Notes: generated from the sequence alone by a model not told the origin. Positions 1-12,696 are shown, counted from the first letter of the stretch. The stretch is 64,000 nucleotides of DNA from Ptychodera flava (GCF_041260155.1 NW_027248277.1:25742322-25806321), one strand, 5' to 3'. A program made the numbers and translations.

Positions 1-584
1 GTTTTGAGTAAAACATGACATGAAAGAACTGGTAGGAAAACTTTGATGAAGGCCACCGCGTTCTCTTCGTATGGGTATAGGGAATTGCTGAAAATATGTC
101 CGTAACCTTTGAGCTTGGAAAGTGTATGACCATTTTAAGCAGTTACAATGATCAAAATTTAAATATTCGGATGTGTAGATTACCTATTGCATTATTAAAA
201 GACAATGACTATTGACTTTTTGTTAACAGCAGTCGGTAGTTCAATTCTATGGGTTAAAATCCTTTTGTAGAATATTTCCTGTCAGCCTTTGTTTGCACAC
301 AATGAACTCTGGAAGTGACCACCATGGAATCCGATTTATTATGGTTGTTATCGACTCTTCAATTCAGTTCTATTTAATTCAAATATTTCATTTTCTGTTG
401 ATAAAAAGGACAATTAAGTTGTAAACTGCATGCACTAAAACATGCATGATATGCGATTTTCCCTGACACTGAAATTAGTGTCAACGATGTCCCGAGTTCG
501 CTTGAAAATGCAGCAGGAGAAATACGCAAATTTATGTGTGTGAACTAAGAAGGAATTTGAAAACTTTTGCCAGGTTCTTAACAA

Positions 585-1000
585 TCTTATCTGCTTCAAA
601 AGTCTTTCTCTGAAAAGTGACAATGTTAGTGATTGTAGTGCAGAACATTTTAGGAATGGGGTGTGACTGAGCTAGCACATCTGGATTTCAGTCACAACAA
701 CATTGAAGTTGCTGGTCTTAGTAGCTTTAAAAATTTTTATAGCTAAGACATCTTAATCTCAGTCACATTGAACTTGACAAAGAAGGTGCAAAGGGGTTCA
801 GTACAGTGATAAAAAATATGACTTGTCTTAGCCTAGAAGCCCTTGATATCAGTCACACTAACATTGAAGATATAGTTGCTAAGAGTCTCGGTGTCGATCT
901 GCAAGTATTGACGGTGATAAAAGTCCTAATTCTGAGCAACAATAAACCCAGCGAAAGGGGTATTGGGTCATTTGCAAGTGCACCGCAAATTCAGATTTGA
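585..1000 (+). pseudogene. Leucine-rich-repeat (NLR-type) gene remnant
   Basis: Successive segments read like ribonuclease-inhibitor-type leucine-rich repeats, such as LAHLDFSHNNIE, LRHLNLSHIELDKEGAKGF and LEALDISHTNIED, with the recurring L..L.(L/F/I)S(H/N). spacing of NLR and similar receptors. They do not stay in one frame: a stop follows the repeat near 660 and the frame changes near 740, so the longest open piece (806-1000) holds only about two repeats. No NACHT, TIR or transmembrane part is visible upstream to position 1. I read this as a decayed host LRR gene, or the end of one lying to the left. Which receptor class it came from cannot be told. Confidence 0.55.
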
Positions 1001-1413
1001 AGACAGCATAGTTCTGATTTTACTGAGTCGAGTAGTTGCCTGAACGCAAGGGGACACCCCACCCCCTGAATTTGGCTGCTGGTGCGCAGCTAGCTCGGAA
1101 AATTATATCTAAATGGTCCATTGTCACCATTCACCGCTACTTTGGGAGTCTATTGGGTATATTTCATTGATAACGGTAATAGCCAGCCAATTGGATGCAG
1201 ATATGGACTTAAGAGTTTGAATACAAATGGACACACGCGGTGATTTTGACATGTTGTAGGTCCAGACACAAAAGCTGTTTTCGGTGATGTCAATGGGTAT
1301 ATATGAATGCAAGTTTAGGGCATGCATAAACGGAAGCACACTGCACCTTACATATTTCTGACCTTATTTAACAAGCACAGAACAGACAGGCGGTATATTT
1401 TGGAGGCCAAAAA

Positions 1414-4400
1414 ATGGCTTTCTACGGGGTGCACTGTCGTGTTGCTGTCTTCCTTTCTGTCCTGTGTTTCGTCTTCGCTGACGATCCAATGGTTGAAATC
1501 GCTTCGGGAAAACTGGTTGGCAAGTCTGAGACATTCTGGCACCCGGACGTAAACATCAATCGTACCATTCACATCTATGAAGGGATACCCTACGCCGAAC
1601 CACCAGTCGGTGACCTTAGATTTCGTCCACCTCAGTCGAAAGTGGGCTGGGATGGGGTGTATCGGGCAACGAACTTTGGATCGGCCTGTATTCAAGCTAT
1701 CGATCCCCTTGAAGAAATGTCAGGGACACTGAGCGAGGACTGTCTCTTCCTGAACGTATACGTACCTGTGACACACAATGTGAGTGGTGTTTTTTTTTTC
1801 ATGTTAAGGTAGGATGCACCGTGGGAACAGATAATCGAGTCTCACACTTTCACAAATTCTTTTCTGCTACACCACTTGTGGGGGTTCATTTTAAAGCTGT
1901 TTGTGTCAGTAAACTATTAACCATCTTAGTTTTTCGAAATTCGAATATTTCATTTTTCTCCATAGAGTTAACACAGGCGTGGCGGCCATTTTGAATTTTA
2001 GATATCGGTAAATCTTAATTCTGCATGGTGACCCCCGCTTTACATTCTTAATTTTGAGAGAGAAAAATTGAAAGATTCCTTAAGGAAATTTGAGCAAAAG
2101 TTTAAGTATTTCACTTTCGAGGCACACACTGCCTTTATCTCACATTTGGTATGTGTAGAGAAACCAAAATGTAAGTCAGCGGCGTATGTATGTATGTATG
2201 TATGTATGTATGTATGTATGTATGTATGTATGTATGTATGTATGTATGTATGTATGTATGTATGTATGTATGTATGTACCGGTATGTATGTATGTATGTA
2301 TGTATGTATGTATGTATGTATGTATGTATGTATGTATGTATGTATGTATGTATGTATGTATGTATGTATGTGGATAGGGTTGGCCTCTGTCAGGTTTTTT
2401 TTTTCAAATTTTGGTGAATTTGTCATAGTTGTATATATTTAAGTCAAACTTTCCCATTTTGGTGATTTTCTCTAAAAGTTCTCGTTGAATTGCTATGGGA
2501 CTTAATTTTCTTGATTGTAGAGTCCACTTTTGTCTGATGTGTAAAAATTGTTGTGAAATTTTCATATTTCTTTTTTTTTGGGGCAATTTTTCGCATGTTT
2601 TGTCAAAATATCATTTCCTTTGAAATATCTCGCCAGATTACTTTGAAACATGGTATTTAAGTGCCTAGATGTAACCTCACTTACGTGTTGTCAAATTGCG
2701 GTGAAATGTTCATAATGGTATTTTAGGGGCAATGTTTCCCGTTTTTTGTTTTTATCAAAATATCTTCTCCTCTGAAACTGCTCGTCCTACTGCTTTGAAA
2801 CTTTGTATGCACCATCTTAGGGTTGACTTCTGTCAGGTTTGTGCAAATCGCTCCTTCTAAACTTGGTATGGATGTTCCCAGGGGTTATGGTAAGTATTCT
2901 CACTCTGGCTTTTAATGTCGAACCTAATTCGAGCCAAGTGTCATTGATGCCATTTTTCAAAATATAGCTGAACAATACACAAAAGCGATTTTTCTTGAGA
3001 CAATTTCAACATCTAGGCAGTACACAACTAAGAACGAAAAGAACACTAAAAAATTATTCAAAGACTACCAGATGAAGGAGTTTTCTGTCGAGCCAAGTCG
3101 GGAGACCGATCTGGGTTGTCAGTAAGTACAGTATGTAAATTATATACGTCTTAACTCTTAAAATAAGAATGTTTGTAACGTTGATGCGTGGAAAGTGATG
3201 AAGGTCAGATAGGTTGCAGTCTTGACGATATTTCAGCTATAGAACAAATGCAGCTCTAATTAGAAGCCTACATTTCCTTCGGACATTTAGGGTTTTGCCG
3301 TGTAACCTAAACGGTTCAGTAACAAAGCACAAACTTTACAGTTGTCACTGAATATGGGTCAGTCTTTAAGGGCAAACAGTCATCTGTAATCTAAATATGC
3401 CCATATATGGTCAAAGGGGCGTTCCTTGGTATTCAAAATGCTCGTGTGATTGCGCTGTTTTAAAAAAGCGGCCACCCGCTTAAAATCTGTGATTGGTTAG
3501 ATTTCCTCTTTCCATGGTGACTGTGGCAAAATTGGAACAGGTGACAGTATACCTTTAAGGGTCAGGGTCTTCATTCTTGCCAAATCTACTATATGGAGAC
3601 ATAAGAGACACAATAGAAAGAAAACCTTTTGTTCAAACTGTTGTCAATGAAAATTTCAACCGTTCTATTACCAAAAAAATGACAAAACCAATGTCTCCGA
3701 GCTACTCTCATACTTGTCAGTTTGCACAACTATAGGTCAAAATATATTTTTTTCTAGGACACAACGGACCCTGGGTGAGACCATGCTGAGAACAAACTGA
3801 CATTTGACACAAATCGTGGCCTATCTTTATCAGTACGTTTTTTTTTCCCAAATAGCTCGTCTATTCAGCACTCCAGATTGATTTACTTACTATTAGCTTG
3901 ACTTAAACATTTTCAGACAGATCGGCTACCTGTAATGGTATGGATCCACGGCGGCGTATTCATCATGGGATCCGGTAACGCTTTTTTCAAGGGCACACCA
4001 TTAGCCGCCATTGGTGACGTCATCGCTGTATCTTTCAATTACCGACTTGGTCCACTGGGCTTCCTGTCCACAGGTAGGGTGAACGCTATGAAGTATGTGT
4101 TTAATAATATATCCCTTCCGTCATATGTGACTGAATTGCTTGTTTAAGGTAGTATATGCTCGATTGTAATACAGTTTATCTTTTGTTCAAATTTTCATCA
4201 ATGGAAGTTTCAGCCATTATTTTACCCTACCAAAAATGAAAATCAGGGGTCATCGTGCAATGTTTGGTATGACAGAAACAAATTACCTCACAATTACCGA
4301 TATGTCAAATTCAAAATGGCCGCAATCTCTGTCTCAACTGCATGAGGTGAAATACAATTTTCGATTTTCAAAAAAGCTAAGACGTTGGAAATTGTTCTCA

Positions 4401-4629
4401 CACCAAGAGTTTAAAAATCAACGCATATGAGTGGTAGATCAGAAAAGAATTCGAAAATTTTGAATGTCACCAAAGTACGATCTACTTTTACTGATGACCA
4501 TGTATGATTTTTTTAGAAATCTCTTATGCTGTTCGATTTTACCAATATGTCAATGAATGGATGAAGTTAAATTAATCTTAAGTAACACGAAGTTACACTG
4601 ATAGCGCATCCGCAGTAGAATTTCAATGT

Positions 4630-4674
<45 letters not shown>

Positions 4675-7645
4675 AGTTAAATTACAAAATAGTATCTGAT
4701 CGATCTTGACTATCAGAAAACGTAGCTTCACTATGTTGGCAAGCAAAAGAGCAACCAATGAAGTACACTAATGCTAATGCTGTCAATCCTTTATCTTTTA
4801 TTTTTTTTAATTTGTTTTAGTCAGTTAATTATTTGATTGTTTGTTTATTTATGTATTTATATATTTAATTGTTTATTTATTCATTTGTCATTTTTAAAGT
4901 TGATTTTATCATTCGGGAATTACATTAATATTACACATATATTTTTCTTTCAGGCGATGAACACGCGCCAGGGAATTATGGCCTGCTTGACCAGATGGCA
5001 GCTGTACAATGGGTACATGACAATATAGAAGGTACTGAACTATATAATACAGTGAATTCTTTTTACAGCTACTCTAATCAAAGTAATTGTGGCGTAACGT
5101 GTCTTTTACTACCTTACGCCCAAAGTGTTTTTATGTAAATTTGTATGATACTATTCACAAGTTGCCACACAACGTGCCTTTTGTTTCTTTGTACAGCTTT
5201 TGGCGGAGATAAAGACATGGTTACCCTGTTCGGTAACAGTGCTGGGTCATTGAGTTGTGAATACATGTTGCTGTCTCCCTTGATGCAGGGACTTTTCCAC
5301 AGGGTTATCATGCAGGTATTTATTTTTATTTATTTCTTTCTTCATTATACTTCCTTACTGGCATACATAGATTTCAATGCGGAACAGAGACACCTAACGT
5401 AAACAACAATTAGACGACAAGAGGGAAACCCTTTGCACCAAAGCTGAAAAATAGAAAGTCGAAACTAAAACAGAAGCCAGTAAATGTTAGAGACAAACAG
5501 GTGTTGAACACCTCTAACACTCCCTCAATACATTAAAAAGGAAAAGAAAATGTTAAACGACAACAACAAACAGATAATAAAAAACAGAGAAAATGTCAGA
5601 TAAAATTTAGCGCAGGAGCAAAATTACTGTGACAGCAACATGTTGTTATCCATGTGCAAGTGTCGGTGGCATTGAAATGAGTTTTAAATTTCTGCTGATA
5701 AAACAAAGTCACTTTTGATTGAACAAGACATAGACTCTCTGAAGATCTGATGTGGTAATCCAACTGGTTCCATAAGGAAACAATTCTGTTAAAATAAGAA
5801 TGTGTAAATGATTCTGTTAGGTAAGAATGAGGTTTGAGTTTTAAATACTCGTTTACTAGATCTCGAAATTGGATAATTAGAATCGACCTATAGAAACACA
5901 CAATGTCATCTAAATTAACATCATAATATTCATCAAAACACCTAAAGAAAAATATTAGATCTGCTGTTTCTCTTCTGTATGCTAGCGGTAGAAGGTTAAG
6001 TTCAAAAAGCCTGTATTTGTAATCTTAATCCACGTTGTGATGGATATACTGCATAGCCCTTCGTTACACCCCTACAAAGCCTTAATATTCTGTTTGGATA
6101 TCAAACCAACACGGCTGTAGAGGTCAAGACGGTGTGAAATATCGTTTTTCTCTGGCTAACGCTGATACAAGAAGTTGTATATTCAATTAATTGTGAGGAA
6201 AATCAAAAGAACAGTGGACAATGTAGAAAATTGTGGAATATATAACCTATGATTATCAGTGGTGTGTGTCCAACTGTTTACAAGGAATTGGGGTGAATAT
6301 AATAATGGCTGAATGAGAGGAAATCCGTTTAAATGCGGAATTTAGGTGAATCAACTCAAAATACCAGGAAATTACTATGGTCAAAGAGTACGATTTCTCG
6401 TTAAAAGAATACATTCGGTACTCAACATTACATCATTCTCTAAGTAGTGAATATCTATGATTTGCAAAACCAACAAGACGTATTCCTCTCACTGTAAGTG
6501 ATCGAACGAGTCACAGCAAGGGCATTCAGAACTAATTTTGAGAAGTTCTCTTCGGTTTTCCTGTGGTTTAAATATATTTTTATCATTTTAAGTGCCCCTG
6601 CCTTAAATAGCTATTGTCTTTCTCTATTAGGCAAACTACTTGGTATTGAAATGCATTTTGGGTAAAATAAAACGCCGATTTCTAACCACAGCAGGGGTTA
6701 CAGATAATGATTTCGTAGGCACTTTCAAAAAAACTGCATCTGCCATGGCAAAATTTATGTATGCTCGCGAAACAAGACACATTCATATTTTGATACTCTT
6801 AGTTATTTCTGTATAGCCTAAGCGTTTACTTTTGCTCCTGTAATGTTATGCACGATCGGAACTATTTCGGGATAGTTGGAGCTTCCTATTTTTCAAATTT
6901 CTCAATAATATTAGGTGCCCTGTAGCTGAACGTCTCAATATTACAAATTACTCATAAAAACCAGTGTGTAATGTACAAAAAGGGCAGATTACCTTACATT
7001 AGGAGATGTTGAAGACATTACTTTACCATTCGATTATCCAAAAGTAGTTCCGATCGTGTTATGTGTTTACCTTGTACAAACTCAGATTAACAGAGACTTT
7101 TATGACTTACTTAGGCTGCGAAATTGCATTTAAGCTGTGAGAATTTCAGCTCAATTTTTGCAACAAAAGAGCTGTTTTTTTCGCATTTGATTAATTGATT
7201 AGTATCTCATTTCATTTTATTTTGTTTCCCATTCAATATCAGAGTGGAAATGTGTTTGTCAAGGGGTATTTCAGCACAGATTCCCGTATGCAAAGGAAAA
7301 CGGCGCATGGACTTGGTAAACTTGTTGGGTGTGAGCGAGAAACAACCGAAGAGTTAATTCAATGCCTCCGTGCTGTGCAAGCTGAAGATTTTAAAGATTT
7401 TATGGATATCATAGCTACAAAGGTGAGAATCACTTGTTTGTTCCCATACAGCGACCACTGCAGAATGTCATCCCACCTTGTACCCCACTTCTGCTGTATA
7501 AAGATTTTAGAATATAAGGTGAACTCCGCCTTGGTGATAATTATTCAAAGTTCCAAACTATACAGCACGTTTCAATCTATAATCGTTTCTGGTGTCTCGA
7601 TCAACATTCAATAAGCTTCTGTCTATCTATCCATTATCTATCCAT

Positions 7646-7708
<63 letters not shown>

Positions 7709-10305
7709 CAGTAATACAAAATTACTTCTAGTACAAAGTATTGTCTATATCTGTACATATCGTCTATCTATTTATCTAAATCTATCTGTTATCTATCTAT
7801 CAATCTATATATCTATCTCTCTGTCTATCTATCAATCTATCTATCTGAATGTCTGAAATTGTGTATGTCTGTGCGTCAGAGTGTCTATTCGACTGACGAT
7901 ACTTCCATGTATAGACTCACCAACCAATCCATCCATCCCTTCACCGTCAACCTTCTCATTACTTTCGCCTTCTTTTATTTGAATAAACCAACATTTGAAT
8001 ATTTCTTTGTTAAGTCCAGCAACTGATATCCGATATATCATCAATATTAATTTTACTCTTCACAGGATAAACTTGAAAACATAGTCGGCCAAACACTTCC
8101 AAACATTGCATTTCCTCCAGTGGTCGATGGCTATTTCTTTACTGAGAACCCATCGCGAGTTGCTGAAACGATGGCTTTCACAAAGTCGGGTTTAGATCTC
8201 ATGTTTGGCAACATGGCTGACGAAGGGATGTTTTTCGTCGCATATGGAATGCCTGACATGTGGGAAGAGCCCAAGCTAACAATGAACAAAACCGTGTATG
8301 AGTCTTTGATGAGCAGTCTCCTTCCCGGTGCTCGAATGAAAACAGACCAGGCTGTGAAGGACGCAATCAAACTTATGTACATCAGCTGGGATGATGCTGA
8401 TCTGGAAGACCTTAATTACGCTGACACCCTCAGCCAACAGCTCGGTGACTTTTACTTCATATGCCCGGCAGACGCGTCAGCGCGAGCATACGCCAAGGCC
8501 GGTTTCAACGTGTACAGGTACCATATGACGCATGTGCCAAGCAAGTCAACTTGGCCTTTTAAATGGATGAAAGCTGCGCACGCAGAGGACTTACAATTCG
8601 TTTTCGGTTGGCATTTCGTGGATGGAATGAACTGGACTATGACTAAAGAAGAGGTTGAGATGACATTGAAGGTGATGAAATATTGGACTAACTTTGCCAA
8701 AACTGGGTAGGTTGGAACGAATCAATATTTTACGATAATATCAATTATACTGACATATATTTGGTAAAATGCTTTATATACGTTAAGTATGTTTACATGT
8801 ATGGATGTATATGGAACACCACGTTAGGGGTATACGTAATGTTTATCTTTGTATATGGAGACATATCAATGCGTTGCGATATGTAATGCATATTCATGCA
8901 CAACAATGTACGTAACGCAGATCTTTGCGGACCAAAATGTACACTGTACTAGCGCATTTTTTGAGTAAACATACTATATACATATCTGACAAATGTACAG
9001 CATAAGTATGTGTCTATACTGTAGTGCATCACGCGTTTTGCCGAAAAGGCCAATCCATTGTGTAGCAGTCTGTAAGATATACAGTTGTGTTCTCAACGTC
9101 TTACGACCCTTATCGGATGCATTCCAATTTCTATAAAAGGACTTACTATATCCAAATATGGTGGTTTCAACTGAGGCCTAGGTTTCTAATTCACGACGTA
9201 CGGTACCCAGTCGCCTAACAGAGAAGACGCATACAAAACCGCTCGGCCAAGTCCCCAATGTCAAAATAAGATTGGCTCAATGACCGAGCTAAATTGTTAC
9301 AATTTTTCACTGCACCCTTCCACACGCTGTAGAGTTCATGAAGCACTCACGCTCGTACGCTCACTTTCACATATCGCACACAAACTATATCGAAGCGAAG
9401 CAATGAATACATTGCTTAAACTGAGTAAAAGACAGCCTCAGGGACAATTCTGTCCACCAGCAGAGCTATCAAACCAGAGTAGTTAATATGGTGGATTCAA
9501 CAGGGTTCGAACTCACAATATACGGTACCCAATCAAACTTAATGAACACTCTCGTCATCCTTTAGGTCAAACGGGGCGAAGTTTAAGGTGTGTAAAATAA
9601 ATTACACGGTCGAACGATAACTCACAGGAGTTACAACGTAGTTTAGCTAAAATTCAACATGTGTTGTTTTTTTTTTTAAATAAGTCTACCCTATGTTTTT
9701 ATCGCCCTCTAATGGTCACGGTAAAAGAACTATCTGAAGTACAGGAGTGATTTGGCGCGTAATGTCAGAGTATTACATGTACAAAATCCCCTTTATGAAT
9801 TTTAGCATCAATTCGGTCAATTTCCGAAGCAAGCTTATGCCATAACTCGTCCACTGTTGCCGTCATAATTTTACTGATTTTATTTACAAATCCATCAATT
9901 TAACTAGGCACGGGAAAAGGTGAAATTGGGTAATAACCTTAAAATATCTAATCGTCTAATATGAGTTTTTAAATCCAATTATATCTCTATTTGTCCAAAG
10001 GACTTTCAGGCTATGCGTTTTGTGTTCATATAGTTTAAATGTAATGAAATATGAATTTTACTTCCCTGGGAGAGCTATATCATAGAAACATATCGTTGTA
10101 CATTTTCAGCAATCCAAACCTTCCACGAGACGATGCAACTTTTTCTGAAGAAGAGGCACGACATGATTGGCCGCTGTTCAAAGTACCCGGATTAGAATAT
10201 AGAGAAATTGCACTGACGATGTCAAACAGACGAGCATTGAAAGCCAAAGAGTGTTCATTCTGGAACAACTTCATTCCTAAGCTGATGAAAAATACTGGTA
10301 CATAA
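1414..10305 (+). CDS. Secreted cholinesterase/carboxylesterase-like serine hydrolase, 7 exons
   Basis: Coding exons: 1414-1779, 3917-4073, 4954-5031, 5197-5315, 7243-7422, 8066-8706 and 10110-10305. All introns are GT-AG and the phases agree, giving 578 aa, the usual length for this alpha/beta-hydrolase family. The start sits in a good context (aaaATGGCT) and opens a signal peptide (residues 1-22, hydrophobic [13 protein letters not shown]). Family landmarks: [31 protein letters not shown] with Cys67-Cys94-type disulfide partners; oxyanion strand WIHGGVF (131-137); [10 protein letters not shown]; nucleophile elbow GNSAG (Ser215); ADEGMFF (Glu353); [12 protein letters not shown] (His472); a final FWNNFIPKL. 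The Ser-Glu-His triad is intact. Oddities: the third oxyanion glycine is Val136, the elbow has Asn instead of Glu, and the choline-binding Trp84 position is not Trp. It is therefore probably not a true acetylcholinesterase; the substrate is unknown. It is predicted to be secreted. Confidence 0.95.
1804..2140 (-). mobile_element. TTAA-360 MITE, copy 1 (esterase intron 1)
   Basis: The left edge is TTAAGGTAGGATGCACC, matching the family terminus. Internal landmarks on the reverse strand are shared with the reference copy at 42176: a CACTTGTGGGGG block, a GGCGGCCATTTTGAAT block and a GGTGACCCC block. The right end is diverged near TCGAGGCACACAC. Non-autonomous; no coding capacity. Confidence 0.75.
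2183..2370. repeat. (TATG)n microsatellite
   Basis: About 46 units of a GTAT/TATG tetranucleotide with one interruption (ACCGGTATG) near 2279. It lies in esterase intron 1. The MYVC-repeat reading frames across it are artefacts. Confidence 0.98.
2374..2890. repeat. Diverged tandem array, ~150-bp unit
   Basis: A motif resembling AGGGTTGACTTCTGTCAGG followed by CAAATTG(T/C)GGTGAAAT recurs near 2374, 2515, 2668 and 2818, a period of about 141-153 bp. Each unit also carries a GGGGCAA(T)TTT block, a TCAAAATATC block and a (T)GCTTTGAAAC block. That makes about 3.5 diverged units. Confidence 0.6.
3366..3558 (-). mobile_element. TTAA-190 MITE, copy 1 (esterase intron 1)
   Basis: Flanked by TTAA on both sides (3366-3369, 3555-3558). 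The right terminus GGTGACAGTATACCT is well preserved and the left is diverged. Internal CAATCACAGATTTTAAGCGG-type block and TATGCCCATATATGG block are shared with copies at 18756, 23731 and 51569. The TTAA duplication and length suit a piggyBac-mobilised element. Confidence 0.8.
4144..4493 (+). mobile_element. TTAA-360 MITE, copy 2 (esterase intron 2)
   Basis: Begins TTAAGGTAGTATATGCTCG and runs through the AAAATCAGGGGTCATCGTGC and AAAATGGCCGC blocks. It fades near GTACGATCTACTTTTA. Several per cent diverged from the 42176 copy. Confidence 0.75.
4634..4672. repeat. (GA)n microsatellite
   Basis: About 20 uninterrupted GA units in esterase intron 2. Confidence 0.95.
5596..6190 (-). mobile_element. 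LINE ORF2 C-terminal fragment (CR1/L2/Jockey-like)
   Basis: On the minus strand the sequence reads [20 protein letters not shown], and further on [19 protein letters not shown] then SLCLVQSKV. This is the signature of the last part of non-LTR reverse transcriptases (L.YRRE..DL.FF and F..R....WN.LP..I). The open stretch ends at 5596 with a stop; upstream the frame is broken near 6100. No catalytic motifs remain. It is a 5'-truncated, old insertion in esterase intron 4. The exact clade is uncertain. Confidence 0.75.
7613..7840. repeat. (TCTA)n microsatellite and degenerate flank
   Basis: A pure TCTA run (about 7636-7706) with degenerate TCTA/TCTG extension to about 7840, in esterase intron 5. 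Confidence 0.95.
9118..9545 (-). mobile_element. tRNA-derived SINE-like composite
   Basis: On the minus strand, 9260-9165 starts ACTTGGCCGAGCGGTTTTG, a class II (Leu/Ser-like) tRNA A-box region, and ends in a degenerate B box. A second, better B box (GAGTTCGAACCC) lies at 9503-9514. Both arms share a GGTACCGTA(C/T) stretch. The middle (9324-9420) recurs, inverted, at 46.1-46.2 kb. It lies in esterase intron 6. I read it as two SINE heads or a dimer. Confidence 0.5.
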
Positions 10306-10771
10306 TACCTGTGTGATTTATCTTTGTAATTTTGTCATTATTTCTGTTTTGTATGTCGACGACAAGTTATTGTTCAACTCGCTAATTCGCTCACTATTTA
10401 GAAAACAAGCGAGTGTACGTGAAAACGACATTGTTGTTTACAATTAATTCTAATTGGGACAAGAATTCGCTTTTCAACATGTACAACACAGTATATATAT
10501 GTGCTGACTGAGTTGATAAGATTAATACTGTGTATATCAACATGTTTTTGGAGAAAAAAGGAAAGTAGTTGACATCGCACAGCAAATATCGACAAACATT
10601 ACAGCTACTGATCTTTTAAAATAATCAGGAGATTTTACCTGCAAGCATTTCACTCCAGATTAAGATACCAATACCAATTGCTACTTTGGTAATATATGCT
10701 TGGGACACCCAAATTTCAATAATACTTTTCTTTGAACTTTTGTTTGCATTGAATTGTTCCATATTCTTTGT

Positions 10772-10777
10772 AATAAA
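10772..10777 (+). promoter_or_regulatory. Candidate polyadenylation signal of the esterase gene
   Basis: AATAAA lies 467 bp after the esterase stop codon, the first canonical hexamer I noticed on that strand. Its use is inferred. Confidence 0.4.
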
Positions 10778-11806
10778 GGGCATTTTCACATTCTTGTTAG
10801 TTTGAGATTAAAAAAAGAATTTCCATTCCCCGTAGAGATAACGCAAGGCCGGGGCCGTTTGTTTAAATCCAAAAGACCGGTAAATTTTGACAAAATTTCT
10901 AATCCTTAACTTTCCATGATGATTTTTATACTTGGCTAATCAAGATAGCACATTTAGGTAATAAATTACGTCTAATAAATTTCTCACATTTTCATTTGAA
11001 TACATTTCTCTCTCTTTCTAACAATTGCTTAGTACTAGTCTATGCTGCACTTCATTGTTGTGCGCATGCTCAGTGACAAGAAAATATCTCAACTCTTGTT
11101 CTTCGTGTTCCATTTGTAGATCCTGCAATGAAGTGTTTCGCTGATGAAGATGGGTCAGGAAAGTACGCAGAAAGCGCCAACATTGAACAATAACTCCGAG
11201 CAATACACAATTGTTGGACTCGAACACGTCCGATATTGACCGACTGATCCTCAAAAAAAATTTTTAGCTATCGTTTAGTTCCGGTGCACTTATATAATTA
11301 GAGGGAGATTTTATGCTCGGTTGTAGAAACTGGCTGATCATTCAATATGGAGAGCTACTTTACATCCACATTGTTCTCAGATTTTTATCAGTGTTTAGAT
11401 GTCAACAGTTGTGCTAGTCAGATTATAACATCACGTATAAAGAAGTCGTTGATGTCGAGCAATAAGCAATACGATTAGAAGATTCGCATGCAATAATGAA
11501 ATTCAACATTTTCGATGTGGCGGCGAACTTTATACTCTTCTTTATAATGAATAATTCAACATTCGCTTTGAATTTGTCTTTGCCGGGATTATTTGCTAAA
11601 TACAGTAATGAAGGTATAGGTTACCATTTAATTGCTTGTATAGCAGGGTTTTTGCACAATTTAAAGGTGACACTCAGCTGTATAATTATATACATAATGA
11701 ATAGCTCAACATGAAAACTAGTTCATTTCATATTATTATGTATTTGTGTACTAGATATTTTAATACGGTATATTTCTAATTGTTGTCAGTACACATCTTT
11801 TTCACA

Positions 11807-11828
11807 CACACACACACACACACACACA
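11807..11828. repeat. (CA)n microsatellite
   Basis: Eleven CA units. Confidence 0.9.
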
Positions 11829-12060
11829 ATTTGCGATAATAAACATACATAATTGCTTCCAACACGTCAGGCATTGCCGTTGCCTTTAGTCAATTTTATG
11901 TCTGGTGTTATGGATGTATTCGCAAGACGGGATGATAATGTAATTTAATGCCTTGAACCCAATCAGTACTCATACAATAGGGTAACCGTGAAGATGAATT
12001 CCACCATGATGACAACACTTTAAAAAAAGACCTTCAATTCCGCAACATTCAAATGTCTAT

Positions 12061-12061
12061 G

Positions 12062-12126
<65 letters not shown>

Positions 12127-12190
12127 CTATAGTCTATATATATAATCTATAGTCTATATATTGATGTATATAATATATTTATATATACCA
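12061..12190. repeat. (TA)n tract with degenerate flank
   Basis: A TA run with single interruptions, followed by two copies of an ATAATCTATAGTCTATATA phrase. Confidence 0.9.
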
Positions 12191-12602
12191 CTATATACAA
12201 CCAAAAATTATCAGACAGTTTTATAAAGCTAAGTCAAGACATCCTCAACTTTTTGAAAAATTCAATGTAACACCGAAAGACATCATATATAATATCAGAC
12301 TCAGAAAAACTTAAGGTGTGGTGGTACCTGATCAGTGCTGTTTGGGGAGCCAAGGCAGTTGACTGCACTGTTTTCAAATCCCCGAAACAGTCGCCTTGGT
12401 AAATAACTGATGAACACATAGGAGATTTTGATGATGTTCTTTCTTTTCGCTATATTAATTGCTATAAACTAATCCTGCTGATATCCTATCTTCATCATTC
12501 ATATGACACAATCATAGAGATTCCATAATGATCTATTGCTTGCACTTGCATGAAATTACTTTACATCATTGCTGTATTTATTTCAATCCGGGTGAACTTA
12601 AA

Positions 12603-12622
12603 AACTGTTTAACTACTTTTGA

Positions 12623-12696
<74 letters not shown>

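Noticed and set aside
2040-2442. Long open frames on both strands reading MYVC or HTYI repeats
   Set aside because: They are translations of the TATG microsatellite and carry no protein-like flanks.
7195-7614. 139-aa open frame in the esterase region
   Set aside because: Only 7243-7422 is exon 5; the rest reads through into introns.
9503-9516. B-box sequence as evidence for a functional tRNA gene
   Set aside because: No matching acceptor stem or correctly spaced A box; fits a SINE better.
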